Source: Pseudomonadota bacterium (GTDB lineage: Bacteria > Desulfobacterota > Desulfobulbia > Desulfobulbales > SURF-16). From it: 36,672 nt of DNA. The stretch's first letter is position 1. The number at the start of each line of letters is the position of its first letter. A program made the translations under genes and the position numbers. The stretch covers positions 1 through 36,672 of the forward strand of contig JAHIVT010000155.1 of the NCBI GenBank assembly GCA_018816555.1, in the 5' to 3' direction. A model generated the notes under the pieces. It saw only the letters and a list, made by a program, of their open reading frames with translations, was not told the origin of the DNA and made no database searches. Shown here piece after piece: positions 8,561 through 16,340 of the stretch.

Positions 8561-9499
8561 ATGCCCGGAAAATCATATCAAAATTCTATCATACTTTTTG
8601 CCCTGTGTCTTTTTTTCCTCTTTGTCACCGGCTGCGGGGAGCAGCAGGACAGTAAAACAAGCAATGTCTCAGGCAAAACTCACCCCGAGCAATTAAAAAT
8701 AGGCCTGATCACCGAACATGATATCTTCTCGCAAAAAAAGAGATACGAACCGCTTGCCGCCTATCTTTCCCGCAAAATAGAGGCAAACATTGAGCTGTCA
8801 ATTCTCTCCCGTTACGGTAACGTTATTGATAATTTTGTTTCCAACGGCCTGGATGCGGCTTTTTTCGGCAGTTTTACCGGGGCCCTGGCCATCAGGAAAC
8901 TTGCGGTGCAGCCCCTGGCACGGCCGGAATACCTTGACGGCACCTCCACCTATTACGGCATGATTTTTGTCCGCAAAGACAGCGGCATCCACAATGCCGC
9001 CGATATGCGCGGCAAAAGATTTGCCTTTGTGGATAAGGCCACCACCGCGGGCTGGCTCCTGCCCATGCATTATTTCAAGGAAAACGGCATCGAGGATTAC
9101 CAGACTTACTTCAGTGAGAACTATTTTACCGGCACCCATGAGGATGCCATTTACGATGTCCTGAACGGCAAGGCGGATATCGGTGCTGCCAAGAATACGG
9201 TTTTTTCCCGCGTGGCCCAAACCGACAGCAAGGTGGAGGAGCAACTGCAAATACTTGCAACTTCACCTGAGGTGCCGGCCAACGCCCTGGCAGTAAGAAA
9301 GGATCTTGGCGAGTCTCTCAAACTAAAGTTGAAAAATGCCCTGCTGCAGATGGATCAGGATGTTGAAGGCCGGCAGGTCCTGCATGAATTCGGCGCCAAA
9401 AGATTTATCCCTACCACGGAAAACGATTATGCACCTGTATTTGATTACGCCAATAAAATCGGCCTCGATCTGGCAACTTATGATTACAATAATGAATGA
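8561..9499 (+). CDS. PhnD-like substrate-binding lipoprotein
   Basis: The ATG at 8561 follows a GAGGAAAG ribosome-binding site. The signal ends in a lipobox (LFVTGC), so the protein is membrane-anchored in the periplasm. The 312-residue product has the phosphate/phosphonate-binding (PhnD, type 2 periplasmic-binding) pattern: KIGLITEHDIFSQKKRYEPLAAYL, a GLDAAFFGSFTGALA ligand-site segment, MRGKRFAFVDKATTAGWLLP, and a KADIGAAKN motif. No permease or ATPase genes follow. The next gene is a two-component histidine kinase, so it may act as a ligand-sensing partner of that kinase. Ligand unknown. Confidence 0.82.
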   Translation: MPGKSYQNSIILFALCLFFLFVTGCGEQQDSKTSNVSGKTHPEQLKIGLITEHDIFSQKKRYEPLAAYLSRKIEANIELSILSRYGNVIDNFVSNGLDAAFFGSFTGALAIRKLAVQPLARPEYLDGTSTYYGMIFVRKDSGIHNAADMRGKRFAFVDKATTAGWLLPMHYFKENGIEDYQTYFSENYFTGTHEDAIYDVLNGKADIGAAKNTVFSRVAQTDSKVEEQLQILATSPEVPANALAVRKDLGESLKLKLKNALLQMDQDVEGRQVLHEFGAKRFIPTTENDYAPVFDYANKIGLDLATYDYNNE

Positions 9500-9504
9500 T
9501 AAAC

Positions 9505-9570
9505 ACGTAAAAAAAGTCTTTTTTCACCACAGAGATCACAGAGATCACAGAGCATTATTGTTTATTACAG
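9505..9570. repeat. Dispersed repeat, copy 2 (inverted relative to copy 1)
   Basis: GTAAAAAAAGTCTTTTTTCACCAC followed by tandem AGAGATCAC units and TTATTACAGC matches the reverse complement of 3150-3217. This copy has the CACAGAGAT unit reiterated and lacks a clear second arm, so it looks like a half-element. Confidence 0.6.
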
Positions 9571-9689
9571 CCGTAGTCTGGAAGAATATCGGAGACAATT
9601 ATCCAGCCTAAAGGGGGAAGAATCTATAAAAATAATGCAAACAGTCCTTTACCCATGCCCACTGATGCTGCCGGTTCATTGACGCCTTT

Positions 9690-11156
9690 ATGAAGAAGAA
9701 AGTTTTCATAGCCTTGCTGATTCTTGTTTTCTGCTTCTCCGGCGGCGGAATGTATATTGCCAGATCAATCGAAGAGGTTATCACCAATCTGGAAAATGTC
9801 ATCACCCTCCATCAGGTTGAATTTTTGAGAAAAGATCTGCAGAACAAAATCAAGGTGGTACAGACCGATCTGCTGCTCAAGGATTCTCCCCATGCCCTGC
9901 ATATAGATCCCTTTATTGCCCATGTGGAAGAGATGGAAACAGCGTCCCACGTCTGCAGTAACTGCCATCATAATGAAGAAGTGAGTCAGCGCCTAAACCA
10001 CTTTCAGCAGCAAATCGACAGTTACGTTAAAAAGTTGAGCCGGGTTTATACCATAAGGGCCAACAAAGAAAGACTGACTGAGGAAAAAAATGCCGCTTTT
10101 TCCATGGGGGAAGAGACCCTGGCCGAGGTGGAGAAAATCGTCATAACCTCATCGGAAAAAATTTCAAAAAGAATTACCCTGGCCCGCAACAGCATTGCCG
10201 AGACCGAACATCTGCTGTTCTTTCTCATCACCGCAGGCCCCTTATTGCTGATCCTGATCGCCTATTTCTTTCTCAGACATTTTACCAATTCGGTTGATGC
10301 CCTGCTCGATGCCACCAGGAAAATTCAACAGGGTGATCTGCGCTATCGGGTCCAGGAAGAATTACCTGATGAGTTTCAGGTACTTTCCAAGGCTTTTAAT
10401 GATATGGCAAGCTCGCTTAAAGATCAGTGCCAACGCATGCAACAGACCGAGAGGCTGGCCGTGGTCGGCGAACTTGCCGCCGGTCTGGCCCATGAAGTAA
10501 AAAATCCTCTGGCAGGCATCAAGGTTTCCATTGAGGTGCTGGCCAGTGAACTGACCCTGGAACAGGAAGACAGGGAAGTTTTTCTGCGGATCATTAACGA
10601 AATTTACCGCATCGAGACGCTGCTCAAAAGCCTGCTCAGCTATGCCCGTCCCCCTGAACCGGAGACTGCACCCCTTGACCTGCATGAGTTACTTGACTTA
10701 ACAATCAAATCCTCCAGCTATTCCCTGATCAACCCGGCCAATACCGCAAAAATGACCAAGGAGATCGAGATTGTCAAGGACTTCAGCCCCGAATTACCGC
10801 CAATTACCGCTGACCGTGGCCTGATACAGCAGGTATTTCTCAATCTCATGCTGAACGCCATAGATGCCATACCTGCCAAGGGTACCATCACCATTACCAC
10901 CCAAAAAGAATCCAACCACACCGTACAGATCAGCATAACCGATACCGGCAAGGGCATGAACCCCGAGAATCTCAGCAAAATCTTCAATCCATTTTTCACC
11001 ACCAAACCCAAGGGCACCGGCCTGGGGTTAGCGATCTGCAAACGGCTTATTGAACTGCATAACGGCTCCATACATGTCTCCAGTACGCCTGGAGAAGGGA
11101 CAACTTTCTACATAACCTTACCGGAAAAACAACAGATCCAGGGTATTACACAATGA
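9690..11156 (+). CDS. Sensor histidine kinase with periplasmic c-type haem motif
   Basis: The 488-residue protein has TM1 (about 5-24), a periplasmic domain, TM2 (about 174-195), HAMP, HisKA with HEVKNP (His268) and HATPase_c with the NLMLNAIDA N-box, DTGKGM and GTGLGLAICKRL. The periplasmic domain contains CSNCHH (Cys89, Cys92, His93), a covalent haem c attachment motif. A kinase with one exported haem suggests redox, O2 or NO sensing. The stop overlaps the response regulator start by 4 bp, so the two are translationally coupled. The PhnD-like lipoprotein upstream may supply a second input. Confidence 0.92.
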   Translation: MKKKVFIALLILVFCFSGGGMYIARSIEEVITNLENVITLHQVEFLRKDLQNKIKVVQTDLLLKDSPHALHIDPFIAHVEEMETASHVCSNCHHNEEVSQRLNHFQQQIDSYVKKLSRVYTIRANKERLTEEKNAAFSMGEETLAEVEKIVITSSEKISKRITLARNSIAETEHLLFFLITAGPLLLILIAYFFLRHFTNSVDALLDATRKIQQGDLRYRVQEELPDEFQVLSKAFNDMASSLKDQCQRMQQTERLAVVGELAAGLAHEVKNPLAGIKVSIEVLASELTLEQEDREVFLRIINEIYRIETLLKSLLSYARPPEPETAPLDLHELLDLTIKSSSYSLINPANTAKMTKEIEIVKDFSPELPPITADRGLIQQVFLNLMLNAIDAIPAKGTITITTQKESNHTVQISITDTGKGMNPENLSKIFNPFFTTKPKGTGLGLAICKRLIELHNGSIHVSSTPGEGTTFYITLPEKQQIQGITQ

Positions 11157-12547
11157 AAAATCGCGGCAGAATTTTCCTGATCGATGACGAGGAACTCATC
11201 ATCTCCATGCTGGCCAGGTCATTAAAAAAAGAAGGGTATGAGACCAAGATCCAGACCAACGCCGACGATGTCATCGATAAAATTGCGTCATGGCATCCGG
11301 ATCTGATCCTGCTTGATATCCATCTCGAAGAAGACAGGACCGGCCTTGATATCCTTGCCGACATCAAGAAGGAGAAACTTGATACCGAAGTGGTGATGCT
11401 GACCGCCGATGATACCGCCGAATCGGCAATCAAGGCAATGAAGCTGGGCGCTGCCGACTATCTCACCAAACCTTTCAACATCGATGAGGTGAAGATCGTC
11501 ATCGCCTCCATTCTGGAAAAGACAAAACTGCGGGAGGAACTCAATTATCTGCGCAAAACCGGGACAGCTTCACAGGTACACAGCATGGTGGGCAAATCAC
11601 CGCTCATGCAGGCAATTATAGGGAAATCGCAAAAAATCGCCGAGGCAAAGGCCCAGACCGTACTTATTACCGGTGAGTCAGGTACCGGCAAAGAGGTGCT
11701 GGCCCGTTATATCCATAACTGGCGGTATCTCCGCCAGGGAGATGAAACCGAATTCGCGCCGTATATTTCGGTAAACTGTACCGCCCTGCCGGAAAACCTT
11801 ATTGAAAGCGAGTTGTTCGGTTATGCCAAAGGTGCTTTTACCGACGCCAAGACAGACCAGAAAGGCATGTTTGAGTTGGCCGACGGCGGCACCATTCTGC
11901 TGGATGAAATCGGCGACATGCGGCACGATCTGCAGAGTAAATTTCTCCGGGTCCTGGAGGAACGGCAGGTTCGCCGGCTGGGCGGCAGGATTGATCTCCC
12001 CATTGATGTGACGGTAATTGCCACCACCAACAAGGACCTCAAGTCCGCCGTACTCAACAAGGAGTTCCGCGAGGACCTTTTCTTCCGCCTCAACACCTTT
12101 GCCCTGCACCTGCCCCCTCTGCGCGAAAGACGTGAGGACATCCCTCTGCTGGCAGAACATTTCCTGTCGCACTTCTCCCATAAATACAACAGAAACGTCA
12201 AAGGCTTTTCAGCCGAAGCACTGAACGCGCTCAGCAGTTATGACTGGCGGGGCAACATCCGCGAGCTGAAAAATGTCATCGAACGATGTGTTGTTCTGGA
12301 AACTCTGGAAATAATCAAACCCGAGAATCTGCCTGCGGAATTGACCGGAGGTATTTCTCATGCGGCAAGCCAGGAGTCAACCCATATCAACCTGCCGGAG
12401 GAAGGCATCTCCCTCGAAGATGTGGAAAAAGATCTGATCAGGCAGGCCCTGGAACGGGCTGGCGGCAACCAGACCAAGGCGGCAAAACTGCTCAATATTT
12501 CCTATGACACCCTGCGCTACCAGGTGAAAAAATACGACCTGAAATAA
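11153..12547 (+). CDS. Sigma-54-dependent response regulator (NtrC family)
   Basis: The 464-residue regulator has a receiver domain (DD at 11-12, phospho-acceptor Asp55 in LLDIHL), an AAA+ domain with Walker A GESGTGKE and the sigma-54 contact loop as GAFTDA (variant of GAFTGA), LLDEIGD as Walker B, and a Fis-type HTH (NQTKAAKLLNISYDTLRYQ). It is coupled to the haem-binding kinase by a 4-bp overlap. Its obvious candidate targets are sigma-54 promoters; a good one lies 1.1 kb downstream at 13657-13671 in front of the propeller gene of the cytochrome locus. Confidence 0.95.
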   Translation: MKNRGRIFLIDDEELIISMLARSLKKEGYETKIQTNADDVIDKIASWHPDLILLDIHLEEDRTGLDILADIKKEKLDTEVVMLTADDTAESAIKAMKLGAADYLTKPFNIDEVKIVIASILEKTKLREELNYLRKTGTASQVHSMVGKSPLMQAIIGKSQKIAEAKAQTVLITGESGTGKEVLARYIHNWRYLRQGDETEFAPYISVNCTALPENLIESELFGYAKGAFTDAKTDQKGMFELADGGTILLDEIGDMRHDLQSKFLRVLEERQVRRLGGRIDLPIDVTVIATTNKDLKSAVLNKEFREDLFFRLNTFALHLPPLRERREDIPLLAEHFLSHFSHKYNRNVKGFSAEALNALSSYDWRGNIRELKNVIERCVVLETLEIIKPENLPAELTGGISHAASQESTHINLPEEGISLEDVEKDLIRQALERAGGNQTKAAKLLNISYDTLRYQVKKYDLK

Positions 12548-12561
12548 CCCGGGAGAGGAGC

Positions 12562-13254
12562 TCAGGCAAATTTAACCCCGGCGCGATATGTCTGCTCGTC
12601 AACCACCTCGCTCCATATCACTACGCCTGATCTGTTGTTCAGCTCTGCCTCAAAGCCGATGATCTGCGAGATTTTCAGGGGAAAGTCCGTCAACAAGCCG
12701 ATTCCTTCCTCGCTGAGATCAAGCCCTTTCGCCTGAAAGGACATGCGTCTGGTCTCACCCTCAACGATCAGGGTCATGGAAAATGTAATGGGGTCAGTGA
12801 ATCCTCTTCTTTGGATTTCCCGTCCGCCCTTCCCAAAAACGCTGCCGGTCGAGCGGAATTCGGCATGGAAATCCTTATCCTGGTCCAGCAGCGTCCTCAC
12901 CACTTCTGTTATCTCGCAGAGACTGAAAGGTTTGGCAACAAACCGGCAGGCGCCGTTACTGGTTGCCTGCTGAAGATCTTCCGAGATAGTGGCGGAGTTG
13001 AAATAGCTGGCACTCATGATAACGACCTTGGTGTCAGGACACATGTCCTTGATGAATTTCATCAGATCCAGCCCGTTAAAATCCGGCAGATGAATATCCA
13101 GCAGGCACAGGTCATAGCGGCAGGAACTGAGCTTTTCCAGCGCCGCGGTGCCCGTATCAGCGGTTGTCACATTGAAGGATTCATGACTCAGGGCCTTTGC
13201 CAACCCAAAAAGAATAAGCTCGTTATCATCAACTATTAGTATGTTCTTGTGCAC
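12562..13254 (-). CDS. REC-PilZ response regulator (c-di-GMP effector)
   Basis: The start is GTG at 13254 with GAGGT just upstream. In the 230-residue protein, residues 1-125 form a receiver domain (DDN at 9-11, Asp53 in LLDIHLPDFNG, Lys108 in KPF). Residues about 140-230 form a PilZ domain with both c-di-GMP signatures: R145xxxR149 (REIQR) and D179xSxxG184 (DLSEEG). It is convergent with the sigma-54 regulator. The combination means phosphorylation and c-di-GMP can be integrated in one protein; there is no output enzyme or DNA-binding domain, so it probably acts by protein contact. The cognate kinase is not identified. Confidence 0.85.
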   Translation of the reverse strand: MHKNILIVDDNELILFGLAKALSHESFNVTTADTGTAALEKLSSCRYDLCLLDIHLPDFNGLDLMKFIKDMCPDTKVVIMSASYFNSATISEDLQQATSNGACRFVAKPFSLCEITEVVRTLLDQDKDFHAEFRSTGSVFGKGGREIQRRGFTDPITFSMTLIVEGETRRMSFQAKGLDLSEEGIGLLTDFPLKISQIIGFEAELNNRSGVVIWSEVVDEQTYRAGVKFA

Positions 13255-13686
13255 AATGACCTCTGCCGGGGGATATTTTTACCTGTTGCCCTCGTCGCTC
13301 AGGCAAATTATGTACCACGGGAAAGACATTTACATATAAGCATCTAAAAATTCTATCATTTAAGCTAGTTATCCTTGATCATTCCCCCTGTTGATTCCCG
13401 TTTTCACCTCGACAGAAGTGGGTAAATTGCCGCTGTTCAGCCATTTCACCGCTTTCCGTTGGGTATTATGCCATACATACTCAATTTTCTTCTCCTCTCA
13501 TTTTTTCTGCCACCCGCTTACGGACAGCGATATTAGTTAAATTCCCAAACCTCATTTCGCCAAATCCCCATCTTCACCTCTTCCTGGCAGCCCCCTCTCC
13601 GGCCCATAGCTTGTAACATATTGTTATTACATGATTTGACGAAATACTCCAAACACGGCACACCCGTTGCAATACCACAATGTGCC
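13255..13686. other. Intergenic region with sigma-54 promoter at its right end
   Basis: I see no convincing gene in these 430 bases. A roughly 42-codon minus-strand frame near 13395-13520 has no start signal and is not recognised. The right end carries the sigma-54 promoter annotated separately; the remainder may hold activator sites, but I could not identify a clear inverted repeat. Confidence 0.45.
13656..13671 (+). promoter_or_regulatory. Sigma-54 (-24/-12) promoter
   Basis: GGCAC-ACCCG-TTGCA has the invariant GG and GC exactly 12 bp apart, as in the consensus TGGCAC-N5-TTGCA. The first T is replaced by C. Expected transcription start is about 13682, only a few bases before the ATG at 13687. 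Confidence 0.7.
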
Positions 13687-14631
13687 ATGAAAACTAACCG
13701 TAAAAAATACATAGCCGGCATACTGATGGCCATCTGCCTGCTGCTGATGACCGGTAAACAGTCAATGGCACAGTTTACGGAAAGCTATCTTTACAACCTC
13801 TCCAGTTTTACCGGAGTGGTTCCCTACAGCTGGGCCACCCTCTCCTGCGACGAGTGGCAGAATGAAGTCTACGTGGTGTACCAGAATCTGGTCACGGTTT
13901 TTAATGAAAACGGCATGGAGGTCCATAGTTTCGGCGACAGCCTTGATATCGGTCATATCCTTGACGTCGCGGTTGAAGAGAACGGCGATATCCTCCTGCT
14001 GGCATATAACGACCTGAAATCTTCCGTGACCAGGAGCAATTACCGGGGAGAGCCCAAAGAAGAAATCAAACTGAAAGATCTGCCCGAGGAATTTGCAAAA
14101 ATGCACGCCAACCGCATCGCTTACCGGGATGGCAAAATCTATCTCGCCTCGGAAGCACAGATGCAAATAGTCGTCGTCGACGCAACTGGCCGTTTTGTCA
14201 AGGGATTCGATCTGATCACCATTTTCGGTCTTGAGGAAAAGGACCGGACGGATGCCGGCTTCAGCGGCTTCAACCTGGATAAGAACGGTAACATGCTGTT
14301 CACCGTGCCCGTGCTGTTCACGGCCAACATCCTGTCGCCCGACGGCGAGATCGTTTCCTTCGGCAAGCCGGGCGGCGCCCCTGGGAAATTCAACATCGTG
14401 GTCGGCATAGTGGCCGACAGCCAGGGAAATTACCTGGTGGCCGACAAATTGAAATCCGCCATCATCGTCTTTGATAAGGATCTCAATTTTATCAAGGAGT
14501 TCGGCTACAGAGGCGAGAAACCGGGCAACCTGATTGCCCCGGAGAGCCTGACCATTGACAGCGAAGACCGGCTATACGTATCCCAGGGCAGAAAAAAGGG
14601 AGTCAGTGTTTTCAAGCTCATACACGAATAG
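13687..14631 (+). CDS. Secreted NHL-repeat six-bladed propeller protein
   Basis: The ATG at 13687 gives 314 residues with a signal peptide (MKTNRKKYIAGIL..., cleavage near SMA/Q). The body consists of repeated NHL-type blades, for example ILDVAVEENGDILLLAYND, GFNLDKNGNMLFTV, VGIVADSQGNYLVADK and LTIDSEDRLYVSQGRKKGVSVF. No haem motif is present. Such propellers are binding scaffolds and recur in outer-membrane cytochrome clusters; this one opens the locus. There is no Shine-Dalgarno sequence and the predicted sigma-54 start leaves about 5 untranslated bases, so translation would be nearly leaderless unless transcription starts elsewhere. Confidence 0.85.
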   Translation: MKTNRKKYIAGILMAICLLLMTGKQSMAQFTESYLYNLSSFTGVVPYSWATLSCDEWQNEVYVVYQNLVTVFNENGMEVHSFGDSLDIGHILDVAVEENGDILLLAYNDLKSSVTRSNYRGEPKEEIKLKDLPEEFAKMHANRIAYRDGKIYLASEAQMQIVVVDATGRFVKGFDLITIFGLEEKDRTDAGFSGFNLDKNGNMLFTVPVLFTANILSPDGEIVSFGKPGGAPGKFNIVVGIVADSQGNYLVADKLKSAIIVFDKDLNFIKEFGYRGEKPGNLIAPESLTIDSEDRLYVSQGRKKGVSVFKLIHE

Positions 14632-14787
14632 GCAACCCATTTTGCCGGCAGAACGAATGCCGGTAAAGCAAATGACAAAGAGGCTTTAGTCTCACAAAGA
14701 AAAAGGAGGACCTAACAAATCAAAAGTTACTAGGGGAAAAAAGATAAAAGCTGAGCAGTATCTGTCGGTCTTCCGACAGCAAGTATC

Positions 14788-14865
14788 CTCCGAAAAAGGT
14801 AAACCCATCGTGAGGTGGGGACACAAAGTCAACAGGTCCTGGAAAGGACGGCTGGACCGCCGGAG
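14788..14865 (+). promoter_or_regulatory. GEMM-I cyclic-dinucleotide riboswitch
   Basis: The core GGTAAACCC ... GTGAGG (GNRA-like loop) ... GGGGACACAAAGTCA ... GG followed by a second stem-loop matches the GEMM-I (c-di-GMP-I) consensus GGNAAACC...GGGACGCAAAGCC. The P1 helix is CTCCG (14788-14792) with CGGAG (14861-14865). Aligning to the Vibrio Vc2 aptamer, the position equivalent to G20 is G, which favours c-di-GMP over 3',3'-cGAMP; this alignment is by eye. It lies 25 bp upstream of the Shine-Dalgarno of the OmcS-type gene. A small hairpin (CTGTCGG/CCGACAG, 14762-14779) precedes it. Confidence 0.85.
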
Positions 14866-14880
14866 CTCAAAAACCATCTT

Positions 14881-14887
14881 GGAGGAT
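14881..14887 (+). promoter_or_regulatory. Shine-Dalgarno complementary to the riboswitch P1 5' strand
   Basis: GGAGGAT contains the ribosome-binding site of the cytochrome gene and is perfectly complementary to ATCCTCC at 14785-14791, which includes four of the five bases of the P1 5' strand. P1 formation and SD sequestration are therefore mutually exclusive, which predicts translation ON with ligand. Confidence 0.7.
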
Positions 14888-14890
14888 GAA

Positions 14891-16147
14891 ATGAGAAATA
14901 CAAAGAAACTTTATATCACCGCAGCCTGTGCCGGTCTTCTTACCCTCGGATTTACCGGTTCCGCCTTTGCTTTCCATAGCGGCGGTGTCGCCGAGTGCGG
15001 CGGCTGTCACAGCATGCATTCACCCGCAGCAGGCGGAACCTTCCTGCTGGTAGGCACCGACCAGAGCTCAACCTGTCTGAGCTGTCATGAACATGCCGGT
15101 GATACGGGACCGTCAAGCTATCATATCAGTACCGCTGACGCGGATATGCCCTCTGGTGTGGCTCCTCTGCAGAGAACCCCGGGCGGCGACTTCGGCTGGC
15201 TCAAAAAAGACTATTCATTTACCGTGCGCGGCACACTCAATACAGAAGCCGGCGAGACCCATGGCCATAACATCATTGCCGTGGATAAAGGATATTCTGT
15301 TGATACGGAAAACGCCACTGCTCCGGGCGGTACCTTCCCCTCCAACCAGCTGGCCTGTAACAGCTGCCATGATCCCCATGGCAAGTACAGAAGGCTTGCC
15401 GACGGCACAATCTCAAGAACCGGCGCCCCGATCATCGGCTCCGGCTCCTACAATACCAGCGCGGCTCCCGCTGCAGGTGCGGCTGTAGGTGTTTACCGTC
15501 TGCTGGCCGGCGCAGGTTATACCAAGGACGGCGTGACCTATAACGGCGTTCCCGCCGCCAAGGTTCCATCCTCTTACAACCAGACCGAGTTAACCAACCA
15601 GGTACGCACCGCCTACGGTGTGGCAAGCGCCGGTGGTCATTCTACCTGGAGTAACTGGTGCTCCACCTGTCATCCCAACATGCACAGCTCAGGCAACATG
15701 GTGCATCCGGTTGACCAGGGCCTTGGCTCAAGCGTGGCCACCCTGTATGGTCAGTATGTGAAATCAGGCGACATGACCGGTACGGCAGCCTCGTCGTTCC
15801 TGTCACTGGCCCCGTTTGCCACAAACAGCTCAGACTATACCGCCCTGGCAGCCCTGGCCAAAAACGACAACACAGCGCTCGCCGGACCAGGCAGCTCTGA
15901 CCAGGTCATGTGTCTCTCCTGCCACCGCGCCCATGCCTCAGGTTTTGAATACATGCTGCGCTGGAACAACGAAGGCGAGTTCATTACCCAGAACGGCGTC
16001 TGGCCAGGAATCGACAATGGTGCTTCCGTCCAGTTCGCCAGAGGCCGTACCGAGGCTGAGATGCGGGCTGCCTACTATGACAGACCGGCTACCACATTTG
16101 CCACCTTCCAGAGGGTGCTCTGCAACAAGTGTCACGCTCAAGACTAA
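14891..16147 (+). CDS. omcS: OmcS-family hexahaem nanowire cytochrome
   Basis: The ATG at 14891 follows TTGGAGGAT. The 418-residue protein has a signal peptide cleaved at AFA/FHSGG, giving the same mature start as Geobacter OmcS. Six CXXCH motifs start at residues 36, 62, 156, 257, 341 and 411. Long segments match OmcS as I know it: HAGDTGPSSYHIST, TPGGDFGWLKK, SCHDPHGKYRR, LSCHRAHASGF and the C-terminal LCNKCHAQD. OmcS monomers polymerise into extracellular filaments with a continuous stacked-haem chain for electron transfer to minerals, electrodes or partner cells. The gene is a single-gene unit between a GEMM-I riboswitch and a strong terminator. OmcE/OmcT-like paralogues are the alternative names; the segment matches favour OmcS. 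Confidence 0.93.
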   Translation: MRNTKKLYITAACAGLLTLGFTGSAFAFHSGGVAECGGCHSMHSPAAGGTFLLVGTDQSSTCLSCHEHAGDTGPSSYHISTADADMPSGVAPLQRTPGGDFGWLKKDYSFTVRGTLNTEAGETHGHNIIAVDKGYSVDTENATAPGGTFPSNQLACNSCHDPHGKYRRLADGTISRTGAPIIGSGSYNTSAAPAAGAAVGVYRLLAGAGYTKDGVTYNGVPAAKVPSSYNQTELTNQVRTAYGVASAGGHSTWSNWCSTCHPNMHSSGNMVHPVDQGLGSSVATLYGQYVKSGDMTGTAASSFLSLAPFATNSSDYTALAALAKNDNTALAGPGSSDQVMCLSCHRAHASGFEYMLRWNNEGEFITQNGVWPGIDNGASVQFARGRTEAEMRAAYYDRPATTFATFQRVLCNKCHAQD

Positions 16148-16182
16148 TTTTCTGACCATGTCGAGTTGCATTTTTTCGGCAT

Positions 16183-16219
16183 AAAAAAGGGGGCCGGTGT
16201 TTCGCCGGCCCTTTTTTTC
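16183..16219 (+). terminator. Rho-independent terminator after omcS
   Basis: GGGCCGG (16191-16197) pairs with CCGGCCC (16205-16211), flanked by an A-tract and followed by seven T. It separates the nanowire gene from the downstream operon. Confidence 0.9.
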
Positions 16220-16249
16220 TTGAGGTGTTTTAGCGGTTATGCGTATGAT
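16220..16249 (+). promoter_or_regulatory. Sigma-70-type promoter for the conduit operon
   Basis: TTGAGG (16220-16225), an 18-bp spacer and TATGAT (16244-16249) lie directly after the omcS terminator and about 90 bp before the lipoprotein start. Confidence 0.55.
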
Positions 16250-16340
16250 AAAGATTGTTAGAAATTAAAAAAAAATGATATAAAAAGATTCAAAGCTATT
16301 GCTCCTCATGTCCGCAGGAGAAAATGAAAAAGGTCCTAAC

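Noticed and set aside
13395-13520. Roughly 42-codon minus-strand frame in the gap before the propeller gene
   Set aside because: Amino-acid pattern looked protein-like (KKIEYVWHNTQRKAVKWL) but there is no start codon context and no recognised family.
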